Origin: JBPOFM01 sp051252455
GTDB lineage: Bacteria; Bacteroidota; Bacteroidia; Flavobacteriales; Flavobacteriaceae
DNA length: 64,000 nt
Assembly: GCA_051252455.1 (NCBI GenBank)
Contig: JBPOFM010000005.1
Location: 186,001-250,000 of the forward strand
Direction of reading: 5' to 3'
This document shows, piece after piece, positions 53,764-62,156 of this stretch. Below the pieces are notes generated by a model that saw only the letters and a list, made by a program, of their open reading frames with translations, did no database searches and had not been told where the DNA came from. Position 1 is the stretch's first letter. Every line of letters begins with the position of its first letter. The translations under genes and the position numbers were made by a program.

Positions 53764-54696
53764 ATGCATACATACAGAAAAAACGGCTATAAGAAGTCGA
53801 TGAACGGAGCTGCGACTCCAAAAACTGAAAAACCCAACCTCTTGGATGCATCTCTTAAGGATTTGCCTTGGGATGATATGACGGATACGTCATGGGATGA
53901 CTTGGAGGGTGACCCTTCGAATGGTAAGGCTGCCCCAACGATTGAATCTGAGGTGGAGAAACGAAAGCAGGCTCGGTATGAAGAGACTGGCTTTGCCATT
54001 AATTTGAAACATTTTTTTGATGTGAAACAGGCGGCGATAGGTCTTGGTACTGCCTATGTGTCCCCTAACCCACTGTTTGCCCTTGAGCATCTGGAGGTGG
54101 TGTACACGGCTGCTAGTGAAGCGATTCTAAAGGTGGTGAGCAAATTGACGCTGTACCAACAGGCTATTGATTTGCAAACGGCGGCATTTGCTGGTCTAAA
54201 GAAGGCTTCCACTCGTGCGAAGGCTATCTTTAGTATTTGTGGTGTGCCGCCGGAAGTTGTGATACGTATTGACAATATCAATGCGTTGATACAGGGTGTG
54301 CGGATCATTAAAATAAAGGCGAGTGACCTGAATGAGGATAACGTGAGTGCGAGCCATCAATCTCGTGCACAGCAAATAGTGCATGTGGATTCTCTGATTG
54401 AGCTATTATCTCTCTACCCAGAGTATGTGGCGCCTGCGGACCTTACGGTGGCTGCGTTTACGGCGAGACGTAATGCGATGGATACGACGTTAAAGAATGT
54501 GATGGACCATGACACTACTCTTAAACTGACGCGGATGGAACGGAATGAGATTATGGAGACGCCTGGTACTGGTCTTGTGGATATTGCGTATGGTGTGAAG
54601 AATGTGTTTAAGGGTATTTTTGGTGCCCGAAGCCCACAGTATCGACTGGTGAGTGGGATTAAGTTTACCCGGATGAAGGGGTATGAGAAGTTGTGA
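53764..54696 (+). CDS. hypothetical protein
   Basis: This is a 310-residue protein of unknown family. The ATG at 53764 is preferred over an upstream TTG. The first 80 residues are low in complexity and acidic (SLKDLPWDDMTDTSWDDLEG). The rest is mostly helical and alanine-rich (TLYQQAIDLQTAAFAGLKKA, SICGVPPEVVIRID). It has no signal peptide or membrane helix. A 7-bp tandem array and a terminator follow the stop at once. It is isolated from neighbours by long non-coding stretches, and its somewhat higher GC differs from the preceding cassettes. Confidence 0.7.
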   Translation: MHTYRKNGYKKSMNGAATPKTEKPNLLDASLKDLPWDDMTDTSWDDLEGDPSNGKAAPTIESEVEKRKQARYEETGFAINLKHFFDVKQAAIGLGTAYVSPNPLFALEHLEVVYTAASEAILKVVSKLTLYQQAIDLQTAAFAGLKKASTRAKAIFSICGVPPEVVIRIDNINALIQGVRIIKIKASDLNEDNVSASHQSRAQQIVHVDSLIELLSLYPEYVAPADLTVAAFTARRNAMDTTLKNVMDHDTTLKLTRMERNEIMETPGTGLVDIAYGVKNVFKGIFGARSPQYRLVSGIKFTRMKGYEKL

Positions 54697-54773
54697 GGTG
54701 TGTGGTGTGAGGTGTGTGGTGTGTGGTGTGTGGTGTGTGGTGTTAGGTGTTAGGTGTGAGGTGTGAGGTGTGA
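54697..54773 (+). repeat. tandem array of eleven 7-bp units
   Basis: Eleven contiguous units of GGTGTGT, GGTGTGA or GGTGTTA start at the first base after the stop codon and run up to the terminator hairpin. The period is exact with no gaps. Confidence 0.9.
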
Positions 54774-54776
54774 GGT

Positions 54777-54813
54777 AAAAAACCATGAATTCTTGGAGAG
54801 TTCATGGTTTTTT
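54777..54813 (+). terminator. rho-independent terminator
   Basis: AACCATGAA pairs with TTCATGGTT around an 11-base loop and is followed by a run of six T. It lies 80 bases after the hypothetical gene stop, with the 7-bp repeat array between them. Confidence 0.8.
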
Positions 54814-54839
54814 GTTTTTTGTTTTATGTTATGTGGTGT

Positions 54840-54995
54840 TTAACTGCTTCTTCCTTTGAAGGTGAAATACAGTATTGGGAGGATGATGATCGCTGCGGCT
54901 ATGATGAGCGATGTGATGAGTACAAATTTGAATACGTAGAATAAGACTACGAAGAAAATGACTGCGACGACGATACTTATTATAATTCCTTTCAT
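54840..54995 (-). CDS. 51-residue small membrane protein
   Basis: A short minus-strand frame starts at an ATG (54995) and stops at 54840. It encodes MKGIIISIVVAVIFFVVLFY and then a second hydrophobic stretch (LITSLIIAAAIIILPILYF), ending FKGRSS. The two hydrophobic helices separated by a short turn, a proper start and stop, and lack of any overlapping gene make it a believable small membrane protein. No homologue is recognised. It is below usual length cut-offs, so it is easily missed. Confidence 0.6.
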   Translation of the reverse strand: MKGIIISIVVAVIFFVVLFYVFKFVLITSLIIAAAIIILPILYFTFKGRSS

Positions 54996-55115
54996 GTGAT
55001 TATTGGCTATGGTTTTATTTTATAAAGATAGCCATTGTTTTTGGGCGCTTATAACTGATATCTGTATTTAGTTGACTCGAATACGAGCGCTATTGGCTTT
55101 TGGCTTTGATTTATG

Positions 55116-55850
55116 TTAGACTAAAGCGCCATTGGCACCAATTACTTGTCCTGAAATCCATTTGGAATCATCACTTGCTAAAAACAAAACGACTCTGGCG
55201 ATATCAATAGGTTCTGCTAATCTGTTGAAGGCATTCATAGCGCTCATCTTGTCGATGGTTTCCTGTGATTTTCCATCTAGGAATAATTCGGTTGCGGTTG
55301 CACCTGGCGCAATGGCATTGACTGAAATACCTCTCCCTATTTCTTTAGAAAATACTTTGGTTATCTGCTCTACTGCGGCTTTTGTGGCCGAATATAAAGA
55401 GTACTTGGGAAACATTAATTTGGCCGTACTTGATGAAAAGTTGATGATAATGCCATTGTCTGCCAGTTTACTATCCGCTTCTTGCAGGGTGTTGAAAACA
55501 CCTCTCACATTTACATTGAAAAGGTCAGTGAACTCTTCTTGTGTATGATCCTTTAACAATTTGTTGTACATGATACCTGCGTTGTTTATCAGGACATCCA
55601 CTTTACCATACGCTTCTATTGTTTTATCAAATAGTTGGGTCACTTGCTCTTTTTGACTGACATCGGCCTTAATTACCATGGCTGTACCTCCATCATTGGT
55701 GATTTGCGCTACGGTTTCGTTGGCCTCCTCTTCACTATTTGAATGATTGACAATGACTGTTGCGCCGTTTTTGGCTAGAAGTATGGCCACTTCTTTTCCT
55801 ATTCCTTTAGAAGATCCTGTGACGATGATGACTTTATTTTTAACCTTCAT
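55116..55850 (-). CDS. short-chain dehydrogenase/reductase (FabG-like)
   Basis: This is a 244-residue classical SDR oxidoreductase. The NAD(P)-binding motif is VTGSSKGIGKEV near the N-terminus, NNAG follows at INNAGIMYN, and the catalytic Ser-Tyr-Lys set is in NFSSSTAKL and YSLYSATKAA. An Asn at FNVNVRGVFN completes the tetrad. It reduces or oxidises a carbonyl or hydroxyl; the substrate is unknown. It is the last gene of the TetR-associated unit (AhpD-like, HAD, SDR), all on the minus strand. Confidence 0.92.
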   Translation of the reverse strand: MKVKNKVIIVTGSSKGIGKEVAILLAKNGATVIVNHSNSEEEANETVAQITNDGGTAMVIKADVSQKEQVTQLFDKTIEAYGKVDVLINNAGIMYNKLLKDHTQEEFTDLFNVNVRGVFNTLQEADSKLADNGIIINFSSSTAKLMFPKYSLYSATKAAVEQITKVFSKEIGRGISVNAIAPGATATELFLDGKSQETIDKMSAMNAFNRLAEPIDIARVVLFLASDDSKWISGQVIGANGALV

Positions 55851-55889
55851 GTTGTTTCGATTTTAGATATTAATAGATAAGGTGTGTGA

Positions 55890-56687
55890 CTATTTCAGTG
55901 AGATCAATTGCGTCGCTATGCGTTCTAAATTGGTTTCATTGATTTCCGGTGTAGGTGCAAGCGGAAATAATTGAGCCCCAGGTCTGCTGATGAAAGCGCC
56001 TCTCCAACCAGCCCAAAGTGCGCCAGCAATATCCCATCCATGAGCTGCTACTAGCATGGCTTCGTTTGGTTTAATGCCCATTTTTCTTGCTGCCCAATCG
56101 TAGGTTTCTCTGGAAGGTTTGAATTTGCCAACATCCTCTACACTTAATCGTGCATCGAAATACTGGGTTAAGTCGGCACTTTCAAATTGTTTTTTTACCC
56201 CTTCGTTAGACGAATTGGTGAACGATACTAATTTATAACCGTTTTCCTTGAGTTTTGCCAACGCCGATTTCACTTCGGGATGCGCAGGTAAACCACGGAG
56301 TGCATTAACGATAACGTCCCGAGCTTTGGTTTCGGAAATTTCTATATTGTTATTTGCCGCCACCATTTGGAGTGCCGCGGCGCCGATATGTCCGAAATGT
56401 TCGTATTGGCCACTTGCAGTTGTCACCAAGGAATATTGAAGCATCGTCGTGAACCATAGGGCGAGTAGATCTTCCCTCCCATTTAATTCTTTACCCACTT
56501 GTTTTTTCATTTGAGTTAAATCTAGTAACGTTTCATTCACGTCAAAGAATAACACTTTTGGTCTTTTGGATTCTTCTATCATCATTTTGTCTTCGTTTGT
56601 ATTACTGTACATGGTGTTGGGTAGTATCATACCTGATGCTCCTAAAATGCCCATGCTTTTTATAAAATTTCTTCTTGAACTACTCAT
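55890..56687 (-). CDS. haloacid dehalogenase type II-like protein with Tat signal
   Basis: This is a 265-residue HAD-superfamily protein of the L-2-haloacid dehalogenase type. The first 30 residues, SSRRNFIKSMGILGASGMIL, have the twin-arginine pattern RRNFIK followed by a hydrophobic stretch, so export through the Tat system is predicted. The HAD motifs are FFDVNETLLDL (nucleophile Asp), VSFTNSSNEGVK and the late KPSRETYDWAA with VAAHGWDIAGA. The AHGWD block is typical of haloacid dehalogenases. The substrate may be a halogenated or other carboxylate. It lies between the AhpD-like and SDR genes. Confidence 0.88.
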   Translation of the reverse strand: MSSSRRNFIKSMGILGASGMILPNTMYSNTNEDKMMIEESKRPKVLFFDVNETLLDLTQMKKQVGKELNGREDLLALWFTTMLQYSLVTTASGQYEHFGHIGAAALQMVAANNNIEISETKARDVIVNALRGLPAHPEVKSALAKLKENGYKLVSFTNSSNEGVKKQFESADLTQYFDARLSVEDVGKFKPSRETYDWAARKMGIKPNEAMLVAAHGWDIAGALWAGWRGAFISRPGAQLFPLAPTPEINETNLERIATQLISLK

Positions 56688-56744
56688 AATTGTTGGTTTT
56701 AAATAGATAAGCCCAACGCGACGGTTGCGCTTATCATGTTATTT

Positions 56745-57305
56745 TTAAACAGTCTCAGATTTTTCCCAAGCAAATTTTTGGAATGGAGCGTCAACAGGCG
56801 TGTTTGCAATATGATTAGTATAATTGCTGATTACCTTTTGCGACAATCCTAAAATAATCTCCAAGACTTGTTGTTCTTCATAACCCGCTTCGTAGAATGT
56901 ATTTAAATCATCTTGAGAGACTTGACCACGATTACGGACGATTTTCAACGTGAAGTCGTGTAGTACTTGTAATTTATCAGTTGGCAACTCTGTTGTATTT
57001 CTTAAGGCCTCTGTAATGGCTGTGTCCACTTTCATCATATTGGCAATGCCTGTATGCGCTGGCACACAATAATGACATTCGTGCTCGACGTTGATGGTTT
57101 GCCAAACGACAGTTAATTCTTCTTTACTGAAGGAAGACTGGGTGAAAAGTTTATGTAAGGTTTGGTATGCTTCCAATAATTCTGGCGAACCTGCTAAAAC
57201 GCCGTGTAACCCAGGAACCATTCCGTTGGCTTTTAACGATTGTTCCAATAATGGTTTGCTGTTTTCTGGAGCAGTTTCAATGCTGTGAATTTTTAATGTT
57301 GTCAT
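56745..57305 (-). CDS. AhpD/carboxymuconolactone-decarboxylase-like protein
   Basis: This is a 186-residue protein with the AhpD-like core motif E-x2-C-x2-C-x3-H, read as EHECHYCVPAHTGIAN. AhpD-type proteins are thiol-dependent peroxidases or reductases that use the two Cys and the His as a proton relay. The surrounding helices (VLHDFTLKIVRNRGQ, VLEIILGLSQKVISN) fit the all-helical fold. It is the first gene of the reverse-strand unit with the HAD and SDR genes. A palindromic TetR-type operator lies 62 bases upstream of its start. Confidence 0.9.
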   Translation of the reverse strand: MTTLKIHSIETAPENSKPLLEQSLKANGMVPGLHGVLAGSPELLEAYQTLHKLFTQSSFSKEELTVVWQTINVEHECHYCVPAHTGIANMMKVDTAITEALRNTTELPTDKLQVLHDFTLKIVRNRGQVSQDDLNTFYEAGYEEQQVLEIILGLSQKVISNYTNHIANTPVDAPFQKFAWEKSETV

Positions 57306-57366
57306 AATTTTATTGTTTAATGTTTATTAAAATTTGAATTTGTTGATGTGTTTTCGTGAACTGTAT

Positions 57367-57386
57367 ACCTAAACAATCGTTTAGTT
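57367..57386. promoter_or_regulatory. TetR-type operator upstream of the AhpD-like gene
   Basis: ACCTAAACAATCGTTTAGTT is a palindrome with 8-base arms (7 of 8 paired) around AATC. It matches the operator at 57988 at 17 of 20 positions and sits between the TetR gene end and the AhpD-like gene start. Confidence 0.7.
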
Positions 57387-57403
57387 ACAGGTTAAAAAAA
57401 TAG

Positions 57404-57967
57404 TTATAGGTTTTTGAAGGTCATTTCGATATAATCTTCAATTTCTTGTTGCGTATTCACTTTAGATGCCGCTGCCAAACCATGTTTTGCCAATACTAAA
57501 TAATTGGCTTGTTTTAGAATAGTAGCTTCATCCTTGCTAGGATCGGATTTTAATTTTGAAATGAACAATGCTTTTAAATTCGTCATAAAAGACTTCATTT
57601 GGTTATTAATAAGTTCATCTTCCTTTTCTGAAAATTCATTGTAAGTATTTGTGACCAAACAGCCTTTTTGATTGCCCTCAACCGAACAAATCTTCACTGA
57701 ATTATAGAAAAAGGTCTTAATGTCTTCTATGCCGTTATTTGAATTTTCAAATTCTTCGAAAACAGAACTTACTTTTGTTTTGTAGCTTTTAAGACTTTCG
57801 AGAAATAAACCATGTTTATTACCAAAACTGGAATAAATGGAAAACTTATTGATGCCCATTTCCTTTTCCAGCATTTGCATGGACGTGTTTTCATAGCCAT
57901 TTCGCCAGAAAAGATTCATTGCCTTTTCTACTACAGCCTCTTCATTATATTCTTTAATTCTTGCCAT
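57404..57967 (-). CDS. TetR/AcrR-family transcriptional regulator
   Basis: This is a 187-residue TetR-family repressor. The N-terminal HTH reads ENTSMQMLEKEMGINKFSIY, with recognition helix near SIYSSFGNKHGLFLESL. The C-terminal ligand-binding domain is all-helical, with a Cys-rich patch (KICSVEGNQKGCLVTNTYNE) typical of the group near quinone or electrophile sensors. It lies directly upstream of the AhpD-like, HAD and SDR genes on the same strand. Two near-identical palindromes in front of itself and in front of the AhpD-like gene suggest it represses both. Confidence 0.92.
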   Translation of the reverse strand: MARIKEYNEEAVVEKAMNLFWRNGYENTSMQMLEKEMGINKFSIYSSFGNKHGLFLESLKSYKTKVSSVFEEFENSNNGIEDIKTFFYNSVKICSVEGNQKGCLVTNTYNEFSEKEDELINNQMKSFMTNLKALFISKLKSDPSKDEATILKQANYLVLAKHGLAAASKVNTQQEIEDYIEMTFKNL

Positions 57968-57987
57968 TACTATTAATTAAAGAACAA

Positions 57988-58007
57988 AACTAACCAATCG
58001 GTTAGTT
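57988..58007. promoter_or_regulatory. TetR-type operator upstream of the TetR gene
   Basis: AACTAACCAATCGGTTAGTT is a perfect palindrome of two 8-base arms around AATC. It starts 21 bases before the TetR start, in the region shared with the divergent transporter gene, so autoregulation is likely. Confidence 0.75.
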
Positions 58008-58156
58008 ATAAAAAATGTTTTAACTTTATTTTAGAGTTTCAAAGTAATAGGTTCATTAAGAATACAGAGATTAAACAGACGCTCCTCTGTTCCATTTATG
58101 GTAACTGGTAAATAAGAGGGTAAAATTGCATATATTCGTTTCACTAATTCTTCCTT

Positions 58157-59626
58157 ATGAATAGAACAAAGCAAATTGGCTTCCTTCTTGGTCCTTTACT
58201 TTTTGTGCTTATCTTATTTTTCTTTAACCCTGAAGGCCTGTCACCACAGGCAAGGGCTGTTCTTGCATCCACGGCTTGGATTGCTGTTTGGTGGATTACG
58301 GAAGCGATTCCGATTGCTGTAACGGCGTTGCTGCCGATCGTTTTGTTTCCGCTTTCGGGAGGTTTAGACCTGGGGACGACCACGAGTGCTTTTGGGCATA
58401 AGTATGTTTTTCTGTATATGGGAGGTTTTATCATTGCCATCGCCATAGAAAAATGGAATTTGCATCGGCGGATTGCTCTCAATATCATTAATTTAATTGG
58501 TTCTGATGTGAAGAAAATCATTTTGGGTTTTATGGTGGCCACTGCGTTTTTGAGCATGTGGATCAGCAATACGGCGACTTCCGTGATGATGCTGCCCATT
58601 GGGATTGCGATTATAACTCAGTTGAAAGACAACCCACATACGGCTGAAGATGAAAACCAGTTGTTTGGAAAGGCGTTGATGCTCGCCATTGCCTATAGTG
58701 CGTCGATTGGTGGGATTGCGACTTTGATTGGTACGCCTCCTAATCTTGTTTTGGCTGGTGTTGTTTTGGATACGTATGGTTATGAGATTACGTTTTTGCA
58801 GTGGTTTATGTTTGGGTTTCCTATTTCGCTGCTATTGTTGTTTATCTGTTGGAAGTATTTGACTTCTTATGCATTTAAGTTTAAGCAAAAAGAATTTCCC
58901 GGTGGTAAACAGGAAATCAAACGGCTGCGAACGGCTTTGGGTCAGGTGAGTTATGAGGAAAAGGCAGTGGCTGTGGTCTTTGGAATGACCGCTTTTTTTT
59001 GGATTACAAGGTCACTTTTGTTTGACAACATTCTACCTCAACTCGACGATACGATTATTGCGATTGTATTTGCCATCGTGTTGTTTTTGATTCCGTCGAA
59101 AGACAAAAAGGTGAAGTTGATGGATTGGGAAGATGCTGTGAAATTGCCTTGGGGGATCATTCTTCTTTTTGGTGGTGGTATGGCGCTTGCCAATGGATTT
59201 GAAAGTAGCGGATTGGCAAACTTTTTGGGGAATCAAATGACGACGTTTGCTGGGATGACGACGATTATTCTTGTGCTGTTGCTGATTGCTGCTGTTAACT
59301 TTTTGACTGAAATCACTTCTAATTTGGCGACGACTGCAATGTTGTTGCCTGTCTTGGCTCCGATGGCATTGACGGTGGATATTCATCCGTTTGTATTGAT
59401 GGTTGGCGCTGCGGTGGCTGCGAGTTGTGCGTTTATGTTGCCTGTGGCGACGCCGCCGAATGCGGTGGTGTTTGGGTCCGGTTATTTACGGATTCCGGAT
59501 ATGGTGAGTAAGGGGTTTGTGATGAATTTAATTTCGATTATTATCTTGACTTTGTTTGTTTATTTTGTGTTGCCTGTGCTTTGGGGGATTGCTGTGGAAG
59601 GGTTTCCGGAGGGACTAAGAAAGTGA
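58157..59626 (+). CDS. DASS/SLC13-family carboxylate:sodium symporter
   Basis: This is a 489-residue membrane protein of the divalent anion:sodium symporter family. It has about 11-12 hydrophobic helices. The first conserved block is TAWIAVWWITEAIPIAVTAL, the Ser-Asn-Thr motifs are MWISNTATSVMMLPIG and LTEITSNLATTAMLLPV, and the second binding loop ends PVATPPNAVVFGSG. These SNT motifs bind sodium and the dicarboxylate. It imports succinate, malate, citrate or similar compounds. It is divergent from the TetR gene, sharing the operator-bearing gap, so it may also be regulated by it. Confidence 0.93.
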   Translation: MNRTKQIGFLLGPLLFVLILFFFNPEGLSPQARAVLASTAWIAVWWITEAIPIAVTALLPIVLFPLSGGLDLGTTTSAFGHKYVFLYMGGFIIAIAIEKWNLHRRIALNIINLIGSDVKKIILGFMVATAFLSMWISNTATSVMMLPIGIAIITQLKDNPHTAEDENQLFGKALMLAIAYSASIGGIATLIGTPPNLVLAGVVLDTYGYEITFLQWFMFGFPISLLLLFICWKYLTSYAFKFKQKEFPGGKQEIKRLRTALGQVSYEEKAVAVVFGMTAFFWITRSLLFDNILPQLDDTIIAIVFAIVLFLIPSKDKKVKLMDWEDAVKLPWGIILLFGGGMALANGFESSGLANFLGNQMTTFAGMTTIILVLLLIAAVNFLTEITSNLATTAMLLPVLAPMALTVDIHPFVLMVGAAVAASCAFMLPVATPPNAVVFGSGYLRIPDMVSKGFVMNLISIIILTLFVYFVLPVLWGIAVEGFPEGLRK

Positions 59627-59646
59627 GTTATGAGTTATGAGTTAAT

Positions 59647-60609
59647 TTAAACTTTTTCCTTTATAAATTCCAAAGCTCGTCTTTCATTGTAATAGATATT
59701 CTTTTTATCCACAAAACCAGCGTGGCCGCCATGTTCTGGCATTTCGAGATAGAGGTTTGGATTATTTTTAGCTGCTTTTATTGGATAACATTCTGCGGAT
59801 AGAAATGAGTCGTTTAAGGCGTTAATAATTAATGTTGGGATCTTAATGTTTGGTAAAAACTGCAGACTACTACTCTTATCATAATAATCTTGAGCGTCTA
59901 TAAATCCGTGCGCTTTTGAGGTATAGGTGTTATCAAAATCATTCAATGTTTTAATGGCATTGAATTCTTCCATTGATAGTTTATCAGGGAATTTGGATTG
60001 CTTCAGTCTCAAACTATTCAGTAAATGTTTTTTGAAACGGTCGTGAAATAAGATATTTTTAAACGCATGCAATTCCTTCGCAGAACCTTTGAGATAAACT
60101 GGTACAGAGACTGCAATTGCGGCTTTCACTTCGGTCGGAACATCATCGCGTTCACCCAAATATTTCAAGATGATATTTGCGCCAAGACTTATTCCTTTGA
60201 GGTACACTTCGGTGTATCCTTTCTGGTGGACAGCGTGTTTAATTACTTCATGTAAATCATCGGTTGCTCCTGAATGGTAAGAATTGTAATTGCGATTAGG
60301 TTCTCCACTACAACCTCTAAAATTTATGCTCATTGCATCGATTCCGTTGTCGTTGAAAAGTTTTGCAGCTCCTGTCATGTACGGACGTTGTGCGTTGCCT
60401 TCTAGACCATGAAGCAGAATGATGACTTTATCTGATTTCTCTTCGGCATAACTCCAGTCTAAATCCAAAAAATCACTGTCTGCCAACTCTATGCGTTCTC
60501 GTGTATGGAACACGTTCTTGACTCTACGAATGAGTCCAGAATAGACTGTGGAAACGAAGCCATTTTTAAAGAAAAGTGGTGGTTTGTAGGTGGATTCAAT
60601 TAGGGGCAT
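59647..60609 (-). CDS. YheT-type alpha/beta hydrolase
   Basis: This is a 320-residue alpha/beta hydrolase of the YheT/AB-hydrolase-1 group. The oxyanion region is VIILLHGLEGNAQRPY, the nucleophile elbow is YLKGISLGANIIL (Ser), and the C-terminal His is in MPEHGGHAGFVD. INFRGCSGEPNR, characteristic of this group, is also visible. It acts on an unknown ester or lipid. It lies 20 bases from the end of the transporter gene, convergent with it, and 150 bases from the aminotransferase gene, which is on the same strand. Confidence 0.9.
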   Translation of the reverse strand: MPLIESTYKPPLFFKNGFVSTVYSGLIRRVKNVFHTRERIELADSDFLDLDWSYAEEKSDKVIILLHGLEGNAQRPYMTGAAKLFNDNGIDAMSINFRGCSGEPNRNYNSYHSGATDDLHEVIKHAVHQKGYTEVYLKGISLGANIILKYLGERDDVPTEVKAAIAVSVPVYLKGSAKELHAFKNILFHDRFKKHLLNSLRLKQSKFPDKLSMEEFNAIKTLNDFDNTYTSKAHGFIDAQDYYDKSSSLQFLPNIKIPTLIINALNDSFLSAECYPIKAAKNNPNLYLEMPEHGGHAGFVDKKNIYYNERRALEFIKEKV

Positions 60610-60758
60610 GGTTGTGTGCTTAAAGTGCGCTAAAGTTTTAAGTAGGCAAAGTTAAGACTTTCAGTTTGTTTTACAGTTGGAATTTGAAACTACCGCTGTG
60701 TGTAAGTCTCTTTCTTCTATGCTTCATTTGGTTTCTTGGGTTGGGTGATTGTTGCTGG

Positions 60759-62087
60759 TTAATTACAATACGTATCCGCAATCGCAATCGCTTCTGAAAT
60801 GATTTTCAATCCTTCATCCACTTCTTCCTTACTCACATTTAAAGGTGGTGCAATGAAAATCCAGTTCCAGCGGACGAACGTGAACATACCCAATTCTCGG
60901 ATTTTTGCGGCCATTTTATTGGTCACTTCCATTTCGGATGGTGTGGCATTCCAAGGTGTGACAGGTTCTTTGGTTTTTCTGTTTTTGACGAGTTCAATAC
61001 AACCTAATAAGCCTGTATTTCTAAAATCGCCAATGGATGGATGTCTTTCTTTTAATTTTTCAACTTCAGCTTCGATGTATTTTCCCATATCAGCCGCTCG
61101 CTCCACTAAATTTTCTTCTTGAATAATTTTTAAATTTTCAACAGCTGCTGCACAAAGCGTTGGATGTGCAGAATAGGTCAAGCCAATAGTCAACGGATGG
61201 TCGTTGAAGAACTCTGCTATCTTATCTGTCACTATAACACCTCCGAGCGGAAGATACCCTGAAGTTAATCCTTTCGCCATGCATAAAAAGTCAGGTGTCA
61301 CACCATGATGGTCGATGCCGAACATTTTTCCCGTACGTCCAAAACCACTCATCACTTCATCATCAATCATCATGATGCCATATTTATCGCATAACTCACG
61401 TATTTTTTTCAGATACATAGGTGGATATTTAATGCAACCAGAGGAACCTGATTCACCTTCCAACAAAATAGCCGCTACACTATCTGGATTTTCAAATTGA
61501 AGAACACGTTCTAAATGTGCTAATGCCAATTCCCCACATTCTTCAATGGAATTGGAATTCCAAGGACAACGATAGGCATAAGGGTTTTCCACATGAACCA
61601 CGTGAGGCATTTTTTCTTTATCAACAGGAAATCCTCTTGGGTCACCACTTGCTGCAATCGCTCCATAGGTTGCTCCATGATAGGACCTATAATGAGTAAT
61701 TATTTTATGACGACCTGTGTACATTCTCGCCATTTTAATGGCGTTTTCAATGGCTTCAGAACCACCTAATGTAAAAAATGTTTTAGTCAAATTTCCTGGT
61801 GTGATGTCGGCAATCATTTTGCCCAAAATTCCACGGACTTCTGTTGCCATACCTGGATAGACATAGCTAACTTCCTGCATTTGTTTAGCAACTGCTTCCG
61901 TAATACGTTGATTGCCATGACCAATGTTAACGTTCATTAATTGTGATGAAAAATCAAGGTATTTTTTGCCTTCTCGGTCATAGACATATGAGCCTTTGGC
62001 GTGCGATACATTTATTGGATTAAGGCCTGCTTGTTTGGACCATGAAAATAAGGTATAATCGAGATTATTTTTTATGATGTCGTTCAT
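60759..62087 (-). CDS. class III aminotransferase (beta-alanine/omega-amino type)
   Basis: This is a 442-residue PLP-dependent class III aminotransferase. The PLP-phosphate loop is FTLGGSEAIENAIKMARM, the ring region is TGRHKIITHYRSYHGATYG, and IDDEVMSGFGRTGKMFG includes the conserved Asp. The PLP lysine is in FLCMAKGLTSGYLPLGG. The family transaminates omega-amino acids such as beta-alanine with pyruvate or 2-oxoglutarate. It lies 69 bases after the methylmalonate-semialdehyde dehydrogenase gene on the same strand, which fits breakdown of beta-alanine or valine: the aminotransferase makes a semialdehyde that the dehydrogenase oxidises. Confidence 0.93.
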   Translation of the reverse strand: MNDIIKNNLDYTLFSWSKQAGLNPINVSHAKGSYVYDREGKKYLDFSSQLMNVNIGHGNQRITEAVAKQMQEVSYVYPGMATEVRGILGKMIADITPGNLTKTFFTLGGSEAIENAIKMARMYTGRHKIITHYRSYHGATYGAIAASGDPRGFPVDKEKMPHVVHVENPYAYRCPWNSNSIEECGELALAHLERVLQFENPDSVAAILLEGESGSSGCIKYPPMYLKKIRELCDKYGIMMIDDEVMSGFGRTGKMFGIDHHGVTPDFLCMAKGLTSGYLPLGGVIVTDKIAEFFNDHPLTIGLTYSAHPTLCAAAVENLKIIQEENLVERAADMGKYIEAEVEKLKERHPSIGDFRNTGLLGCIELVKNRKTKEPVTPWNATPSEMEVTNKMAAKIRELGMFTFVRWNWIFIAPPLNVSKEEVDEGLKIISEAIAIADTYCN

Positions 62088-62156
62088 TGAGTGATTAAAT
62101 TTAAAAAAAGTAAAATTTGGGTTGAATCATGAGATTCCTGACTTCGCAAGGATTTG

